NCBI RefSeq assembly: GCF_006974105.1
Contig: NZ_CP036282.1
Location: 2,666,001 to 2,730,000, forward strand
DNA: 64,000 bases
Reading direction: 5' to 3'
DNA from: Rhodoferax aquaticus
GTDB lineage: Bacteria > Pseudomonadota > Gammaproteobacteria > Burkholderiales > Burkholderiaceae_C
Of the stretch, positions 1-8,325 are shown piece by piece. Each line of letters begins with the position of its first letter. Within the stretch, counting starts at the first letter, position 1. Position numbers and translations under genes: made by a program. The notes beneath the pieces are model-generated. The model did no database searches and was not told where the DNA came from. It worked only from the letters and a program-made list of their open reading frames with translations.

Positions 1-1129
1 GTACTACACGCACTACAAACTGCTTACCACCCTGGGGGACAATGGCTTCTTCGGGTACAAGTAAAGCTGCCTCATTCACACCAAAAATCGCTGTTACTTT
101 GGCAAACATACCGGGACGTAGGGGCCCGAGTGGCGGACCTTCACCGGGCTTACCAGCCTTTTTCTGGGCACCCTTAGCAACGCCAGTTGAGCCACCCTCG
201 TTGGCTTTAGAGCGGACGACTGGCTCCAACTTGGCTCCGGGTGTTGGGGCTTTCGCGTCTTTTTTGCCATCTTTGCCGGAATCTTTGGTAGCTACGGCTT
301 CGCCCATGGTGTTGGGCAACATTGCGCGCACACTCACGGAACGGCCGTTGGTATCTAGCAGCGGGTCAATGGCTTCAATATGTGCCTTAAAGACGCGCCC
401 TGGGTAAGCTTCCAAGCCCAGCTCCACCGTTTGCTGCAGTTTGAGTTTCCGCTGGTAACGCTCTGGAAGCCTAAAGTCAACCAGCATGCTGCTCAGGTCT
501 TCAAGGTTAATCAGGTCAGCACCGTCTTTTACATAGTCACCCACATTGACGGACCTGAGGCCCACCGTGCCATCAAAGGGTGCCAAGACCGCCATACGGG
601 CCAAGCGGGCTTCTGACAGAGACACTTGTGCTTGTGCTACCTGCAAGTTGGCTGCGCTTTCTTCCAGCACCCTCTGGGCAATAAAGTTTTGTGCCACGAG
701 CTCTTGGTTGCGTTTGTAGTTCGCTTGGGCAATGGACACTTGGGCTTGTGCCTGCCGCAGATCAGCCCGCTGTAACGTGTCATCTAACTGCACCAAGAGC
801 TGCCCCTTGCGGACCCTAGCTCCATCGGTAAACCCAAGCTCCTTGACGCGGCCTGCGACTTCAGGCCGCATCATGACACTTTGGCGCGACCGCAAACTAC
901 CGACAGACTGGGCATCGTCCTGCAGAGATGCTTGCTCAACTTTGGTGATTTCTACGCCCGCGGCACGCGGAGTTGCAGGTTTGCCGGCTGCCGGGGATGC
1001 GGTTGCCGCAGATGGATTCGCCAACACTTCTTGTGGACCCTGTGGCTTGCTTTGGTACCACCATGCGCCCGCAGACGCCAAAACCAATCCGACCACTGCC
1101 ACCGCGGGATACAAAACTTTAGAAACCAT
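1..1129 (-). CDS. RND-type efflux periplasmic adaptor (membrane fusion protein), 3' end outside the window
   Basis: Reading the minus strand from an ATG at 1129 gives at least 376 residues without a stop. The N-terminus (MVSKVLYPAVAVVGLVLASAG) is a signal anchor. It is followed by a biotinyl-lipoyl-like half (VKELGFTDGARVRKGQLLVQLDD), a helical hairpin rich in Ala/Gln, the second lipoyl half (LAPFDGTVGLRSVNVGDYV) and beta-barrel strands ending in LRPGMFAKV. This is the order seen in HlyD/AcrA-type adaptors that link an inner-membrane RND pump to an outer-membrane channel. About 60 residues rich in Lys, Gly and Pro (roughly nt 122-304) interrupt the beta-barrel region just before LRPGMF, where the family normally has a short loop. 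The pump gene should lie beyond base 1. Family assignment is firm; the substrate cannot be inferred. Confidence 0.88.
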   Translation of the reverse strand, partial: MVSKVLYPAVAVVGLVLASAGAWWYQSKPQGPQEVLANPSAATASPAAGKPATPRAAGVEITKVEQASLQDDAQSVGSLRSRQSVMMRPEVAGRVKELGFTDGARVRKGQLLVQLDDTLQRADLRQAQAQVSIAQANYKRNQELVAQNFIAQRVLEESAANLQVAQAQVSLSEARLARMAVLAPFDGTVGLRSVNVGDYVKDGADLINLEDLSSMLVDFRLPERYQRKLKLQQTVELGLEAYPGRVFKAHIEAIDPLLDTNGRSVSVRAMLPNTMGEAVATKDSGKDGKKDAKAPTPGAKLEPVVRSKANEGGSTGVAKGAQKKAGKPGEGPPLGPLRPGMFAKVTAIFGVNEAALLVPEEAIVPQGGKQFVVRVV

Positions 1130-1230
1130 GCAAGTCAAACCCAATGATAAGGAACACAGAACGTTCGAATGTAACCGCTGAAAAAGTCGCACGCATGACG
1201 AACTGCCTGCTTTACCACGTAAAGTTGCCC

Positions 1231-1695
1231 CTACTTGGTCCGCTGAACCTGTTCTACCCCCGAGTTCGCCAGCGCATCAGCCCTTTCGTTGCCGGGATCC
1301 CCTGCGTGCCCCTTTACCCAGCGCCAGTCGATCACATGACCGGCTTGGGTCACCAATAGGTCCAACCGCTTCCACAAATCCACGTTTTTGACGTCTTGTT
1401 TGCTGGCAGTCTTCCATCCCTTGGCTTTCCACCCGGCCAACCACTCGGTGATACCTTTCAGGACATACTGACTGTCTAAATGCAGAACCACTGTGCATGG
1501 TCGTTTCAAAGCAGTAAGCGCTTGAATAACGGCCATCATTTCCATGCGGTTATTGGTCGTTTCCTTTTCTCCACCGAAAATTTCTTTTTTACTTCCATCG
1601 GATGACTGCATGAGCACACCCCACCCACCAGGTCCTGGGTTGCCTTTGCACGCACCATCGGTATAGATGGTCACCTGATTCAACACTTCAGCCAC
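1231..1695 (-). CDS. rnhA: Ribonuclease HI
   Basis: A 154-residue protein that cleaves the RNA strand of RNA-DNA hybrids (R-loops, Okazaki primers) in the cytoplasm. The four catalytic acidic residues are in place: D13 ([11 protein letters not shown]), E52 (NNRMEMMAV), D74 (LHLDSQYV) and D140 (GNERADALA). Length equals the E. coli enzyme. The start is a GTG at 1695, supported by a strong GAGGAG Shine-Dalgarno six bases upstream; no ATG fits. It begins three bases after the stop of the upstream methyltransferase gene, so the two are co-transcribed and probably translationally coupled. Confidence 0.96.
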   Translation of the reverse strand: MAEVLNQVTIYTDGACKGNPGPGGWGVLMQSSDGSKKEIFGGEKETTNNRMEMMAVIQALTALKRPCTVVLHLDSQYVLKGITEWLAGWKAKGWKTASKQDVKNVDLWKRLDLLVTQAGHVIDWRWVKGHAGDPGNERADALANSGVEQVQRTK

Positions 1696-1698
1696 GCA

Positions 1699-2472
1699 CT
1701 ACTCCTCAAAACGACTACGGCTCGGGCTACGCCCTACAACAGATACAGATTGCCCAGCTCGCGCAGGCGTTTTCTTCCAGGCTGGCCCGAGCAATCGCAT
1801 ACCGCGAACCCGTTTGATGGCAACCAAAAAGTAAGCGGCTCCAAAAATAGGCCACCATTTGGGCCCCAGTCTGTCCATCCAGGCAAACCGCTCTAGCCAA
1901 ACCGTGCCAGCGACGGAAGGCCTATAGAGACCAAAATGACCATGCTCTACCTCAAACCCCAATAGGCGCAACCAGTCGCGCATCCGCCAGTACCCGATAA
2001 ACTCACCCTCTGCGGGCAAGAACAACTGCCCATAGCCCAAGCGCTGGTAAATATGGCTTCGCTTTTGTCGCAATCCCCAAAGGCTGGCTGGGTTTAAACC
2101 GCAGATCACAACGCGCCCCTCAGGCACCAACACACGTTCGACTTCTCTCAGGGTGGCGTGAGGATCTAGGGAGTATTCCAAAGTGTGGGGCAAGACGATC
2201 AAGTCCACACTATTGGCCGGAAATGGCAAGGCCCTATAGTCCGTAACTAGCGTTCGATTCAAAGCAGGAGCGCCGGAATGGTCCACCCCAAGCCAGCGGT
2301 GGGGCATGCGGTTTGCACGCAAACCGTCAACAAGAGGCGCACCAAGTTGCAAGGCGTGGTAACCAAAGATATCCACAACTGCACGATCAATGCAATCTTG
2401 CTCCCACTCCAACAGGTAGCGACCTGGCGGGGTTTGAAACCAATCTTGCAAACTTATAATTTGATCGCTCAT
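1699..2472 (-). CDS. SAM-dependent class I methyltransferase
   Basis: A 257-residue protein starting MSDQIISLQDW. It contains a Methyltransf_11-like core: the segment VDLIVLPHTLEYSLDPHATLREVERVLVPEGRVVICGLNP matches motifs II-III of class I SAM enzymes, where VLPHTLEYS replaces the usual DxxLxHv. The glycine-rich motif I is weak or absent, so the SAM site is atypical. An unnamed methyltransferase between gloB and rnhA is a known betaproteobacterial arrangement; the substrate is not known to me. A longer TTG start at 2505 is open, but ATG 2472 fits better. That ATG overlaps the divergent gloB ATG within one CATG tetranucleotide. Confidence 0.8.
   Translation of the reverse strand: MSDQIISLQDWFQTPPGRYLLEWEQDCIDRAVVDIFGYHALQLGAPLVDGLRANRMPHRWLGVDHSGAPALNRTLVTDYRALPFPANSVDLIVLPHTLEYSLDPHATLREVERVLVPEGRVVICGLNPASLWGLRQKRSHIYQRLGYGQLFLPAEGEFIGYWRMRDWLRLLGFEVEHGHFGLYRPSVAGTVWLERFAWMDRLGPKWWPIFGAAYFLVAIKRVRGMRLLGPAWKKTPARAGQSVSVVGRSPSRSRFEE
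2434..2460 (+). promoter_or_regulatory. Predicted gloB promoter giving an almost leaderless mRNA
   Basis: A perfect TATAAT at 2455-2460 is preceded by TTGAAA at 2434-2439 (15-base spacer; TTTGAA at 2433 gives 16). Transcription would start near 2467-2468, only 3-4 bases before the gloB ATG at 2471, and no Shine-Dalgarno can fit. The promoter lies inside the methyltransferase coding region on the opposite strand. It is predicted from sequence only. Confidence 0.55.
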
Positions 2473-3241
2473 GAAGTTAATACCACTGCCCGCATTTGAC
2501 GACAATTACATCTGGATGTTGCACGATGGCCAAGGTGCGCTCGTCGTGGACCCTGGGGACGCGCAGCCCGTTCTTGAGGCCTTGGCGCACCATGCGCTGC
2601 AACTTGCGGGCATTTTAGTCACCCACCATCACGCAGACCATACGGGTGGGGTGAATACCCTTCGAGACGCAACGGGCGCTCAGGTATTCGGTCCAGCCCA
2701 TGAACGCATGCCCGAGCCCTTACGACGGCTCAGCGCCGACGACCGGGTCGAATTGCTCGGCTGCGCCTTCAAGGTGCTAGACGTACCCGGGCACACCGCT
2801 GGGCATATCGCCTACTACAGTGAAGACGTCAACGGTCATCCTCTTGTTTTTTGCGGGGACACCTTGTTTAGCGGGGGCTGCGGGCGACTTTTCGAGGGTA
2901 CCGCCCAGCAACTCAATGCTTCATTGACGCAACTCGCGGCACTACCTGACGACACCGTTGTCTGTTGTACCCACGAGTACACATTGAGCAACCTGAAGTT
3001 CGCGCTTGAGGTTGAACCCCAGAACATTAGCCTCCAGCAGTACCAACATCACTGCAAAGAACTCCGTGCCCAAGGATTGCCTACCTTACCCTCCACGATA
3101 GCCCTTGAGAAGTGCATCAATCCTTTTTTGCGCTGTGACCGCGCAGTGATTCAAGCATCCGCCCATCGGTTTGATGCGGCGGCTGTGCAGCGTGATGGCG
3201 TCTTTGCCACGCTGCGACAATGGAAAAACCAATACCAATGA
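2471..3241 (+). CDS. gloB: Hydroxyacylglutathione hydrolase (glyoxalase II)
   Basis: A 256-residue metallo-beta-lactamase-fold enzyme that hydrolyses S-D-lactoylglutathione to D-lactate and glutathione, the second step of methylglyoxal detoxification. The metal motif THHHADHTGG lies at residues 51-60. Further ligands appear in VPGHTAGH and FCGDTLFSGGCGRLFEG, and in CTHEYTLSNLKFA, the glutathione-binding region. Length is normal. Its ATG overlaps the start of the divergent methyltransferase gene. Its stop overlaps the mltD start (ATGA), so gloB and mltD form one transcription unit, a pairing common in Burkholderiales. Confidence 0.96.
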   Translation: MKLIPLPAFDDNYIWMLHDGQGALVVDPGDAQPVLEALAHHALQLAGILVTHHHADHTGGVNTLRDATGAQVFGPAHERMPEPLRRLSADDRVELLGCAFKVLDVPGHTAGHIAYYSEDVNGHPLVFCGDTLFSGGCGRLFEGTAQQLNASLTQLAALPDDTVVCCTHEYTLSNLKFALEVEPQNISLQQYQHHCKELRAQGLPTLPSTIALEKCINPFLRCDRAVIQASAHRFDAAAVQRDGVFATLRQWKNQYQ

Positions 3242-4815
3242 ACTTTTTGAATACCACTGTCCTGTGTATCGGCTTGCTTTTGGCTGGCTGTGCCAGCTCA
3301 GGCGTCAATGATTCACGGGGGCTATCCGGTAGTACAAGCACCGTAACTAGGCTTGGCACTGGCGCGGATGCGCTGGTGCTATCTCCTACGCGAGAACTCA
3401 AAACTCCGCCCATTACCCAAGCGAGCGGACCCGCGCTAGGGCCCAACGACACGGTGCCGCTTGCCCCCATGAGCCTGCAAAGCCCAAGCACACGCACGGT
3501 GGCATCGCTATCAGCACCAGCGGACTTATGGGAACGGATTCGCCGCGGCTATGCCATGCCCGACTTGGACAACGACTTGGTACGTGACCGCGAGCAGTGG
3601 TATGCCAACAAGCCCGATTACATCTACCGCATGACCGACCGGTCGAAAAAATACCTTTTCCACATTGTTGAAGAACTAGAAATGCGCAACATGCCGACCG
3701 AACTGGCGTTGTTGCCATTCGTCGAAAGCGCATTCAACCCCCAAGCAGTTTCCAGCGCAAAAGCAGCGGGCATGTGGCAGTTTATGCCCGCAACTGGAAA
3801 ATCATTTGAGCTCAAACAGAACTCCTTTCGTGACGACAGGCGTGATGTCCTAGCGTCCACGCGCGCTGCTTTGGACTATCTGCAAAAGCTTTATGGTTTG
3901 TTTGGCGACTGGCACCTTGCACTGGCGGCCTACAACTGGGGCCAAGGAAGTGTCGGAAAGGCGATTGCAAAGAACCAGAAGGCCGGACTCAACACCGGCT
4001 ACACGGACTTAAACATGCCCATGGAGACCCGCTTTTACGTACCTAAGCTGCAAGCGATCAAAAACATCGTCACTGCGCCAGACTCGTTCAACTCCAAGTT
4101 GCCGCACATCAGCAACAACCCCTATTTCCAGTCCGTCACCATTCGCAACGACATTGATGTGACCTTGGCTGCCAAGCTGGCTGAAGTCCCACTAGATGAC
4201 TTCAAGGCTTTAAACCCCTCGGTCAACAAGCCCGTCATCATGGCGGCAGGTACGCCTCAAATCCTGCTGCCTTGGGACAACGCGGCCATTTTTCAAAGCA
4301 ATCTTGAGGGTTTTAGTGGTGGTCGTTTAGCCAGTTGGACCGTCTGGCTCGCACCTACAACCATGCGCACTGCTGACGTGGCAAAGAAGGTGGGCATGTC
4401 GGAAGCGGACTTGCGTAACGTGAACAACATTCCCCCCAAAATGGTGATTCGCGCGGGGTCTTCTTTGCTAGTTCCACGCTCTGCGCGTATGGACAAAGAC
4501 GTGACCGAACATTTGGCCGACAACGGCCAGTTGTCCGTTGCCCCTGAGGTGGTGCTTAAGCGAACCCTAGTCAGAGCAGGTAAAAACGAGAGCGTTGCAA
4601 CGATCGCTCGCAAGTTCAACGTCAGTACGGCCAACGTGGCCCAATGGAACAAAGTGGGCAGCAACGCGAACTTTAAACAGGGCCAGCAAGTGGTTCTATT
4701 TGTGCCCGCTAACAGTGGGAAAAAAGGCAAAGCAACCGCAACAGGCAGAGCCGCTACCCCCACCCAAGTCAGCGCCGCAAAACCCCAGCCGAAGCGCACC
4801 CAAAGCAAATCATGA
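3238..4815 (+). CDS. mltD: Membrane-bound lytic murein transglycosylase D
   Basis: A 525-residue outer-membrane lipoprotein that cleaves peptidoglycan glycan strands, leaving 1,6-anhydro-MurNAc ends. The N-terminus MNFLNTTVLCIGLLLAGCASS is a lipoprotein signal with lipobox LAGC. The SLT domain follows, with catalytic E163 in LLPFVESAFNP and the supporting motifs AAGMWQFMPATGK and LALAAYNWGQG. The C-terminal half contains at least two LysM-like peptidoglycan-binding repeats (for example VRAGKNESVATIARKFNVS). The ATG at 3238 overlaps the gloB stop; an ATG at 3220 inside gloB would put six residues before the signal peptide and is less likely. A Lys/Ala/Pro-rich tail closes the protein. Confidence 0.95.
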   Translation: MNFLNTTVLCIGLLLAGCASSGVNDSRGLSGSTSTVTRLGTGADALVLSPTRELKTPPITQASGPALGPNDTVPLAPMSLQSPSTRTVASLSAPADLWERIRRGYAMPDLDNDLVRDREQWYANKPDYIYRMTDRSKKYLFHIVEELEMRNMPTELALLPFVESAFNPQAVSSAKAAGMWQFMPATGKSFELKQNSFRDDRRDVLASTRAALDYLQKLYGLFGDWHLALAAYNWGQGSVGKAIAKNQKAGLNTGYTDLNMPMETRFYVPKLQAIKNIVTAPDSFNSKLPHISNNPYFQSVTIRNDIDVTLAAKLAEVPLDDFKALNPSVNKPVIMAAGTPQILLPWDNAAIFQSNLEGFSGGRLASWTVWLAPTTMRTADVAKKVGMSEADLRNVNNIPPKMVIRAGSSLLVPRSARMDKDVTEHLADNGQLSVAPEVVLKRTLVRAGKNESVATIARKFNVSTANVAQWNKVGSNANFKQGQQVVLFVPANSGKKGKATATGRAATPTQVSAAKPQPKRTQSKS

Positions 4816-4816
4816 A

Positions 4817-4841
4817 CCGATGACCGCTAGGCGGTCATCGG
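4817..4841. terminator. Convergent hairpin between mltD and the MAPEG gene
   Basis: A perfect 11-bp stem (arm CCGATGACCGC) with a 3-base loop begins immediately after the mltD stop. There is no T-tract on either strand, so it is not a classical intrinsic terminator. It could stop or protect both convergent transcripts. Confidence 0.5.
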
Positions 4842-4846
4842 CACGC

Positions 4847-5260
4847 TTAGCGGTAGCCCAAGAAAAAAATACCAATGTTGATGGCAAAGGCAAGCATCCA
4901 CACAATGCTGCGTATATTGGCCATACCCGCTACGTACATCATGATGTACAGCATGCGCAAAAATACGTACAAGAACGCCAAGATATCGAGGCGTCCTTGG
5001 TGGGCCCCCAACTGATGCGCAATGATGACCGCGCCCATAAAGAAAGGCAAAGCCTCAAAGCTATTGGCCTGAGCTGCATTGGCACGGGCACGCCAATCAG
5101 TTTGGCGAGCTAACCAGGCACGTGGGTCGCCATTGTCGTAGCCACCTTCACGGCGCGGTTTACCAAACATGCCCGACTTGGCCAAGCCGGCACAAGCTAT
5201 CGGCAAAAGCACGGCAATGAGCACACACCAATAGGCAATGGTGAAATGGGCGGTTTGCAT
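4847..5260 (-). CDS. MAPEG family membrane protein
   Basis: A 137-residue membrane protein starting MQTAHFTIAYWCVLIAVLL, with four predicted membrane segments. The stretch ARQTDWRARANAAQANSFEALPFFMGAV carries the E(A/S)xPxF-like motif of the MAPEG family (membrane-associated eicosanoid and glutathione metabolism proteins). Bacterial members of this size are mostly uncharacterised, and some have glutathione transferase or peroxidase activity. An upstream in-frame extension to 5377 overlaps the end of recR and is not supported. The gene sits at the 3' end of the dnaX-ybaB-recR unit, 40 bases from recR, and may be transcribed with it. Confidence 0.85.
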   Translation of the reverse strand: MQTAHFTIAYWCVLIAVLLPIACAGLAKSGMFGKPRREGGYDNGDPRAWLARQTDWRARANAAQANSFEALPFFMGAVIIAHQLGAHQGRLDILAFLYVFLRMLYIMMYVAGMANIRSIVWMLAFAINIGIFFLGYR

Positions 5261-5300
5261 AAAAGACTCTTCTTTCAAATGAAAGGCGAAAGGCCGCAAG

Positions 5301-5891
5301 TCAACGGCGATCCACCAAAGCGTGGGCGATCGTGCCCAGATCCACATACTCCAGCTCGCTGCCAACAGGCACACCACGTGCTAAGCGCGTAGGTGTTAGC
5401 CCCCTGGCCTTCAAGCCTTCGGCGATGACGTGGGCCGTGGCTTCACCTTCAGCGGTAAAGTTTGTGGCCAAGATAACCTCACGCACAAGGCCATCGCTGG
5501 CTCGATCAAATAATTTTTTAAGACCAATGTCTTTGGGCCCCACTCCATCCAGCGGACTTAGTTTGCCCATCAACACAAAGTACAAGCCTTTGTAGGCATT
5601 GGTGCGCTCCAGCGCAGACTGGTCCGCTGGCGTTTCCACCACGCACAATTGCGAATGGTCGCGCCTAGGGTCTAGGCAGGTGGAACAGATGACATCTTCA
5701 GTAAAGGTGTGACAGCGCTCGCAATGGTGCACATGGCCTGCCGCATCCTGCAAAGCACGAGACAAAAGCTGGGCCCCAGGGCGGTCATGCTGCAAAAGAT
5801 GAAAGGCCATGCGCTGCGCTGACTTGACCCCCACCCCAGGTAAGCGGCGCAGGGCTTGGATCAGCGCATCCAGCGCATTCGTTTCAGCCAT
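5301..5891 (-). CDS. recR: Recombination mediator protein RecR
   Basis: A 196-residue protein of the RecFOR pathway that helps load RecA on single-stranded DNA gaps. It has the helix-hairpin-helix region ([17 protein letters not shown]), the four-cysteine zinc motif ([16 protein letters not shown]) and a Toprim domain ([26 protein letters not shown]). The ATG at 5891 is preferred over a TTG one codon earlier. It lies 21 bases after ybaB in the conserved dnaX-ybaB-recR operon. Confidence 0.96.
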   Translation of the reverse strand: MAETNALDALIQALRRLPGVGVKSAQRMAFHLLQHDRPGAQLLSRALQDAAGHVHHCERCHTFTEDVICSTCLDPRRDHSQLCVVETPADQSALERTNAYKGLYFVLMGKLSPLDGVGPKDIGLKKLFDRASDGLVREVILATNFTAEGEATAHVIAEGLKARGLTPTRLARGVPVGSELEYVDLGTIAHALVDRR

Positions 5892-5912
5892 CAATACAAC
5901 AGTTGCGCGGGC

Positions 5913-6245
5913 TTAGAACGGAAACTTCATACCACCGGGCAGCCCTGGCATGCCGGCGGTGATTTTGCCCATCTTCTCAGCAGACGTTTCTTCTGCTTTG
6001 CGCACTGCTGCGTTGAACGCAGCCGCTACCAAATCTTCCAGCATGTCTTTGTCGTCGGCCAAGAGGCTGGGGTCAATGGTGATGCGTTTGACATCGTGCT
6101 TGCAGGTCATCACGACTTTCACAAGGCCCGCACCAGATTCGCCGGTTACTTCAATATTGCCCAATTCGTCTTGGGCCTTTTTCATGTTCTCTTGCATTGC
6201 CTGCGCTTGTTTCATCAGGCCAGAGAGTTGTCCTTTGTTGAACAT
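5913..6245 (-). CDS. ybaB: Nucleoid-associated protein YbaB/EbfC
   Basis: A 110-residue DNA-binding protein of the YbaB/EbfC family. It opens [25 protein letters not shown], the family's long N-terminal helix, and continues with the core strands [21 protein letters not shown]. It ends in the Gly/Met/Pro-rich tail [18 protein letters not shown]. It lies between dnaX and recR, as in most proteobacteria. The ATG at 6245 is preferred; a TTG one codon upstream is also open. Confidence 0.95.
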   Translation of the reverse strand: MFNKGQLSGLMKQAQAMQENMKKAQDELGNIEVTGESGAGLVKVVMTCKHDVKRITIDPSLLADDKDMLEDLVAAAFNAAVRKAEETSAEKMGKITAGMPGLPGGMKFPF

Positions 6246-6297
6246 CAAATTTCCTTCGGGGTTTCAAAAACGATCAGCATCCAGATACGTGCCCAGG

Positions 6298-8316
6298 CTA
6301 TGCCATGGGCTTGATCGAACCGGGCACGATTTTCGCGCCAAAGTCACGCATCATGGATTGCACAAATGGGTCATCAAAAATAATTTTCTCAGCGGCCAGT
6401 TGACGTTCAGCCGCTGCCGCTGCATTGCGCTTGCCAGGGCTATCCGTCACCCGCCCTACTTCCACTACCAGCTTCACCACATGGCCCGCCGCATGCAAGG
6501 CGTTGGTCAGCCGTTCACGGCTCCCAGGTTGGTTCAGCGACTCGCGCTCCACGCGCAACACCCATTGGTCCACGTCACGCGCCAACAGCTGAGAATGCAA
6601 GGCTAGCTCTCGGGTAAAGGCCGCAATGGACTCTTCTTTGATCAGCTGCTGCACCGTTGCATGCCAAAAATCTCCCTCTTGCGTGGGCTGAACCACAGAA
6701 CTTGTCTGGGTCGAAGCTGCATCGGCGCGCCCCTCCGATTGCTCACGCACCGGAAATGCTACAACTTTGGTAGCGGACTGCACAATTCCCATGGGCGCAG
6801 AAGCCGCATTTGATTCTGAACCGCTGCCTCGCACTTGCAGCAAATGCCCCGGCGGCAATTCCATGCCCTGCTGCGGATGACTTGGCGGCTCAGAATCTAA
6901 AACGATTGGCGCGGACCGTGCTGGCTCCGCGCGGCCTGATGAGGCAACGGGGGGGGCGTCCTCCCAAGGCTGCACCACCCGGCTACTGGCCGAATTGACC
7001 CCAAATGCGGGAGGCGCAGAGCCTGCTGCCGGAACCGCAGCGGCCCCCACACCCAACTGCGCCAGCGGTGTTTGAGGTGCTGGAGCCTGTGTCTGATGTG
7101 GTGCAGCTACGTGCTGGCTGGGCCCACTAGCAACTGCTAGAGTTTTTTTTTCCACCACGCCGACTTGAGGCTTCATCGGGGAAGTGCCTGCTTCCGCAGG
7201 CTTGAAGGCTAGCAATCGCAACAGCACCATGGTGAGCGCTGCATACTCGTCTGGCGCAAGACCTAAATCTGCACGCCCATGCAAGCAAATGCTGTAGAGC
7301 AGCTGGGTCTCATCCCTAGGCAACAGGGCAGCTAGGCGCTGCGTCTGAGCCGCCTCTGGGTCACTGTCATCCTCGCCCGCGTCTGCTACGGGGGTACCTG
7401 CACGGGCCAGTGTCTGGACTACGGCCATGCGCTGCAAAACCGTCGCCATTTCTTCCAAGGTAGATCCCGCGCTCAGCCCATTCAGGCGCAACTCTTCGGA
7501 TGTTTCTACCACTGTGCGGCCATCCCCCACCGCAAGCGCCTCTATCAGGCGAAACACATAGGACCGGTCTACGCTACCCAGCATTTGGCGTACCGACGCC
7601 TCAAGCAAATGGCCGTTCCCAAAGGCTATAGCTTGGTCTGTCAGCGACAGGGCGTCGCGCATAGAACCGCGGGCAGCACGCGCCAGCAAGCGCAAAGCTT
7701 GCACCTCCGACGGCACATTCTCCACACCCAGCACGCGGGTCAGGTGTTCACGAATGGTCTCTGGTGCCATGGGCCGCAAATTGAACTGCAGACAACGGGA
7801 CAAGACCGTCACTGGCACTTTTTGTGGATCAGTCGTCGCCAAAACGAACTTCAGGTACTCAGGGGGCTCTTCCAGTGTTTTCAACATGGCGTTAAACGCC
7901 GTGTTGGTGAGCATGTGCACCTCGTCAATCATGAACACTTTGAATCGGCCTTGCACAGGCTTGTAAACCGCTTGCTCTAGCAGGGCCTGTACCTCGTCGA
8001 CACCCCGGTTGGAAGCCGCGTCCAGCTCGGTGTAATCCACAAACCGTCCACTATCAATATCAGAGCAGGCTTGGCACACGCCACAAGGGGTTGCAGTAAT
8101 TCCGCCGTTTCCATCAACGCCTTGGCAGTTCAAGGACTTAGCCAAAATACGTGAAACGGTGGTTTTACCGACTCCACGGGTCCCAGTGAACAAGTAGGCG
8201 TGGTGCAAGCGCTGGGTTGTCAGGGCATTGGTCAGTGCCTGAACTACATGGTCCTGCCCCACCATCTCGGTGAAATTGCGAGGGCGGTACTTGCGAGCGA
8301 GCACGAGATAAGACAT
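6298..8316 (-). CDS. dnaX: DNA polymerase III subunits tau/gamma
   Basis: A 672-residue clamp-loader ATPase. The Walker A motif GTRGVGKTT lies at residues 45-53, a zinc module at residues 64-84 (NCQ...PCGVCQAC), followed by the Walker B region IDEVHML and the SRC motif at sensor 1. Domain III ends near residue 380, then a Pro/Ala/Gln-rich linker leads to the tau-specific C-terminus that contacts the polymerase and helicase. Residues E389-K390-K391 are encoded inside a run of nine A bases, a likely slippage site giving a short gamma form (separate entry). It heads the dnaX-ybaB-recR operon. Confidence 0.97.
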   Translation of the reverse strand: MSYLVLARKYRPRNFTEMVGQDHVVQALTNALTTQRLHHAYLFTGTRGVGKTTVSRILAKSLNCQGVDGNGGITATPCGVCQACSDIDSGRFVDYTELDAASNRGVDEVQALLEQAVYKPVQGRFKVFMIDEVHMLTNTAFNAMLKTLEEPPEYLKFVLATTDPQKVPVTVLSRCLQFNLRPMAPETIREHLTRVLGVENVPSEVQALRLLARAARGSMRDALSLTDQAIAFGNGHLLEASVRQMLGSVDRSYVFRLIEALAVGDGRTVVETSEELRLNGLSAGSTLEEMATVLQRMAVVQTLARAGTPVADAGEDDSDPEAAQTQRLAALLPRDETQLLYSICLHGRADLGLAPDEYAALTMVLLRLLAFKPAEAGTSPMKPQVGVVEKKTLAVASGPSQHVAAPHQTQAPAPQTPLAQLGVGAAAVPAAGSAPPAFGVNSASSRVVQPWEDAPPVASSGRAEPARSAPIVLDSEPPSHPQQGMELPPGHLLQVRGSGSESNAASAPMGIVQSATKVVAFPVREQSEGRADAASTQTSSVVQPTQEGDFWHATVQQLIKEESIAAFTRELALHSQLLARDVDQWVLRVERESLNQPGSRERLTNALHAAGHVVKLVVEVGRVTDSPGKRNAAAAAERQLAAEKIIFDDPFVQSMMRDFGAKIVPGSIKPMA
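7127..7151 (-). promoter_or_regulatory. Predicted slippage/frameshift site in dnaX
   Basis: In the coding strand nine consecutive A bases (7151-7143) spell the end of GAA, AAA, AAA and the first base of ACT. They are followed two bases later by a short inverted repeat (CTAGC, 4-base loop, GCTAG; 7140-7127). A -1 shift after K391 adds five residues (NSSSC) and stops at TAG; a +1 shift adds one Leu and stops at TAG. Both give a product of 392-396 residues holding only the ATPase and domain III, the size of a gamma subunit. A9 runs in dnaX are known slippage sites in Thermus; use here is inferred. Confidence 0.6.
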
Positions 8317-8325
8317 GCGGCGATT

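Noticed and set aside
7127..7151. Terminator-like hairpin plus T9 on the plus strand inside dnaX
   Set aside because: No plus-strand gene leads into it. The same bases are better explained as a slippage site in the dnaX coding strand.
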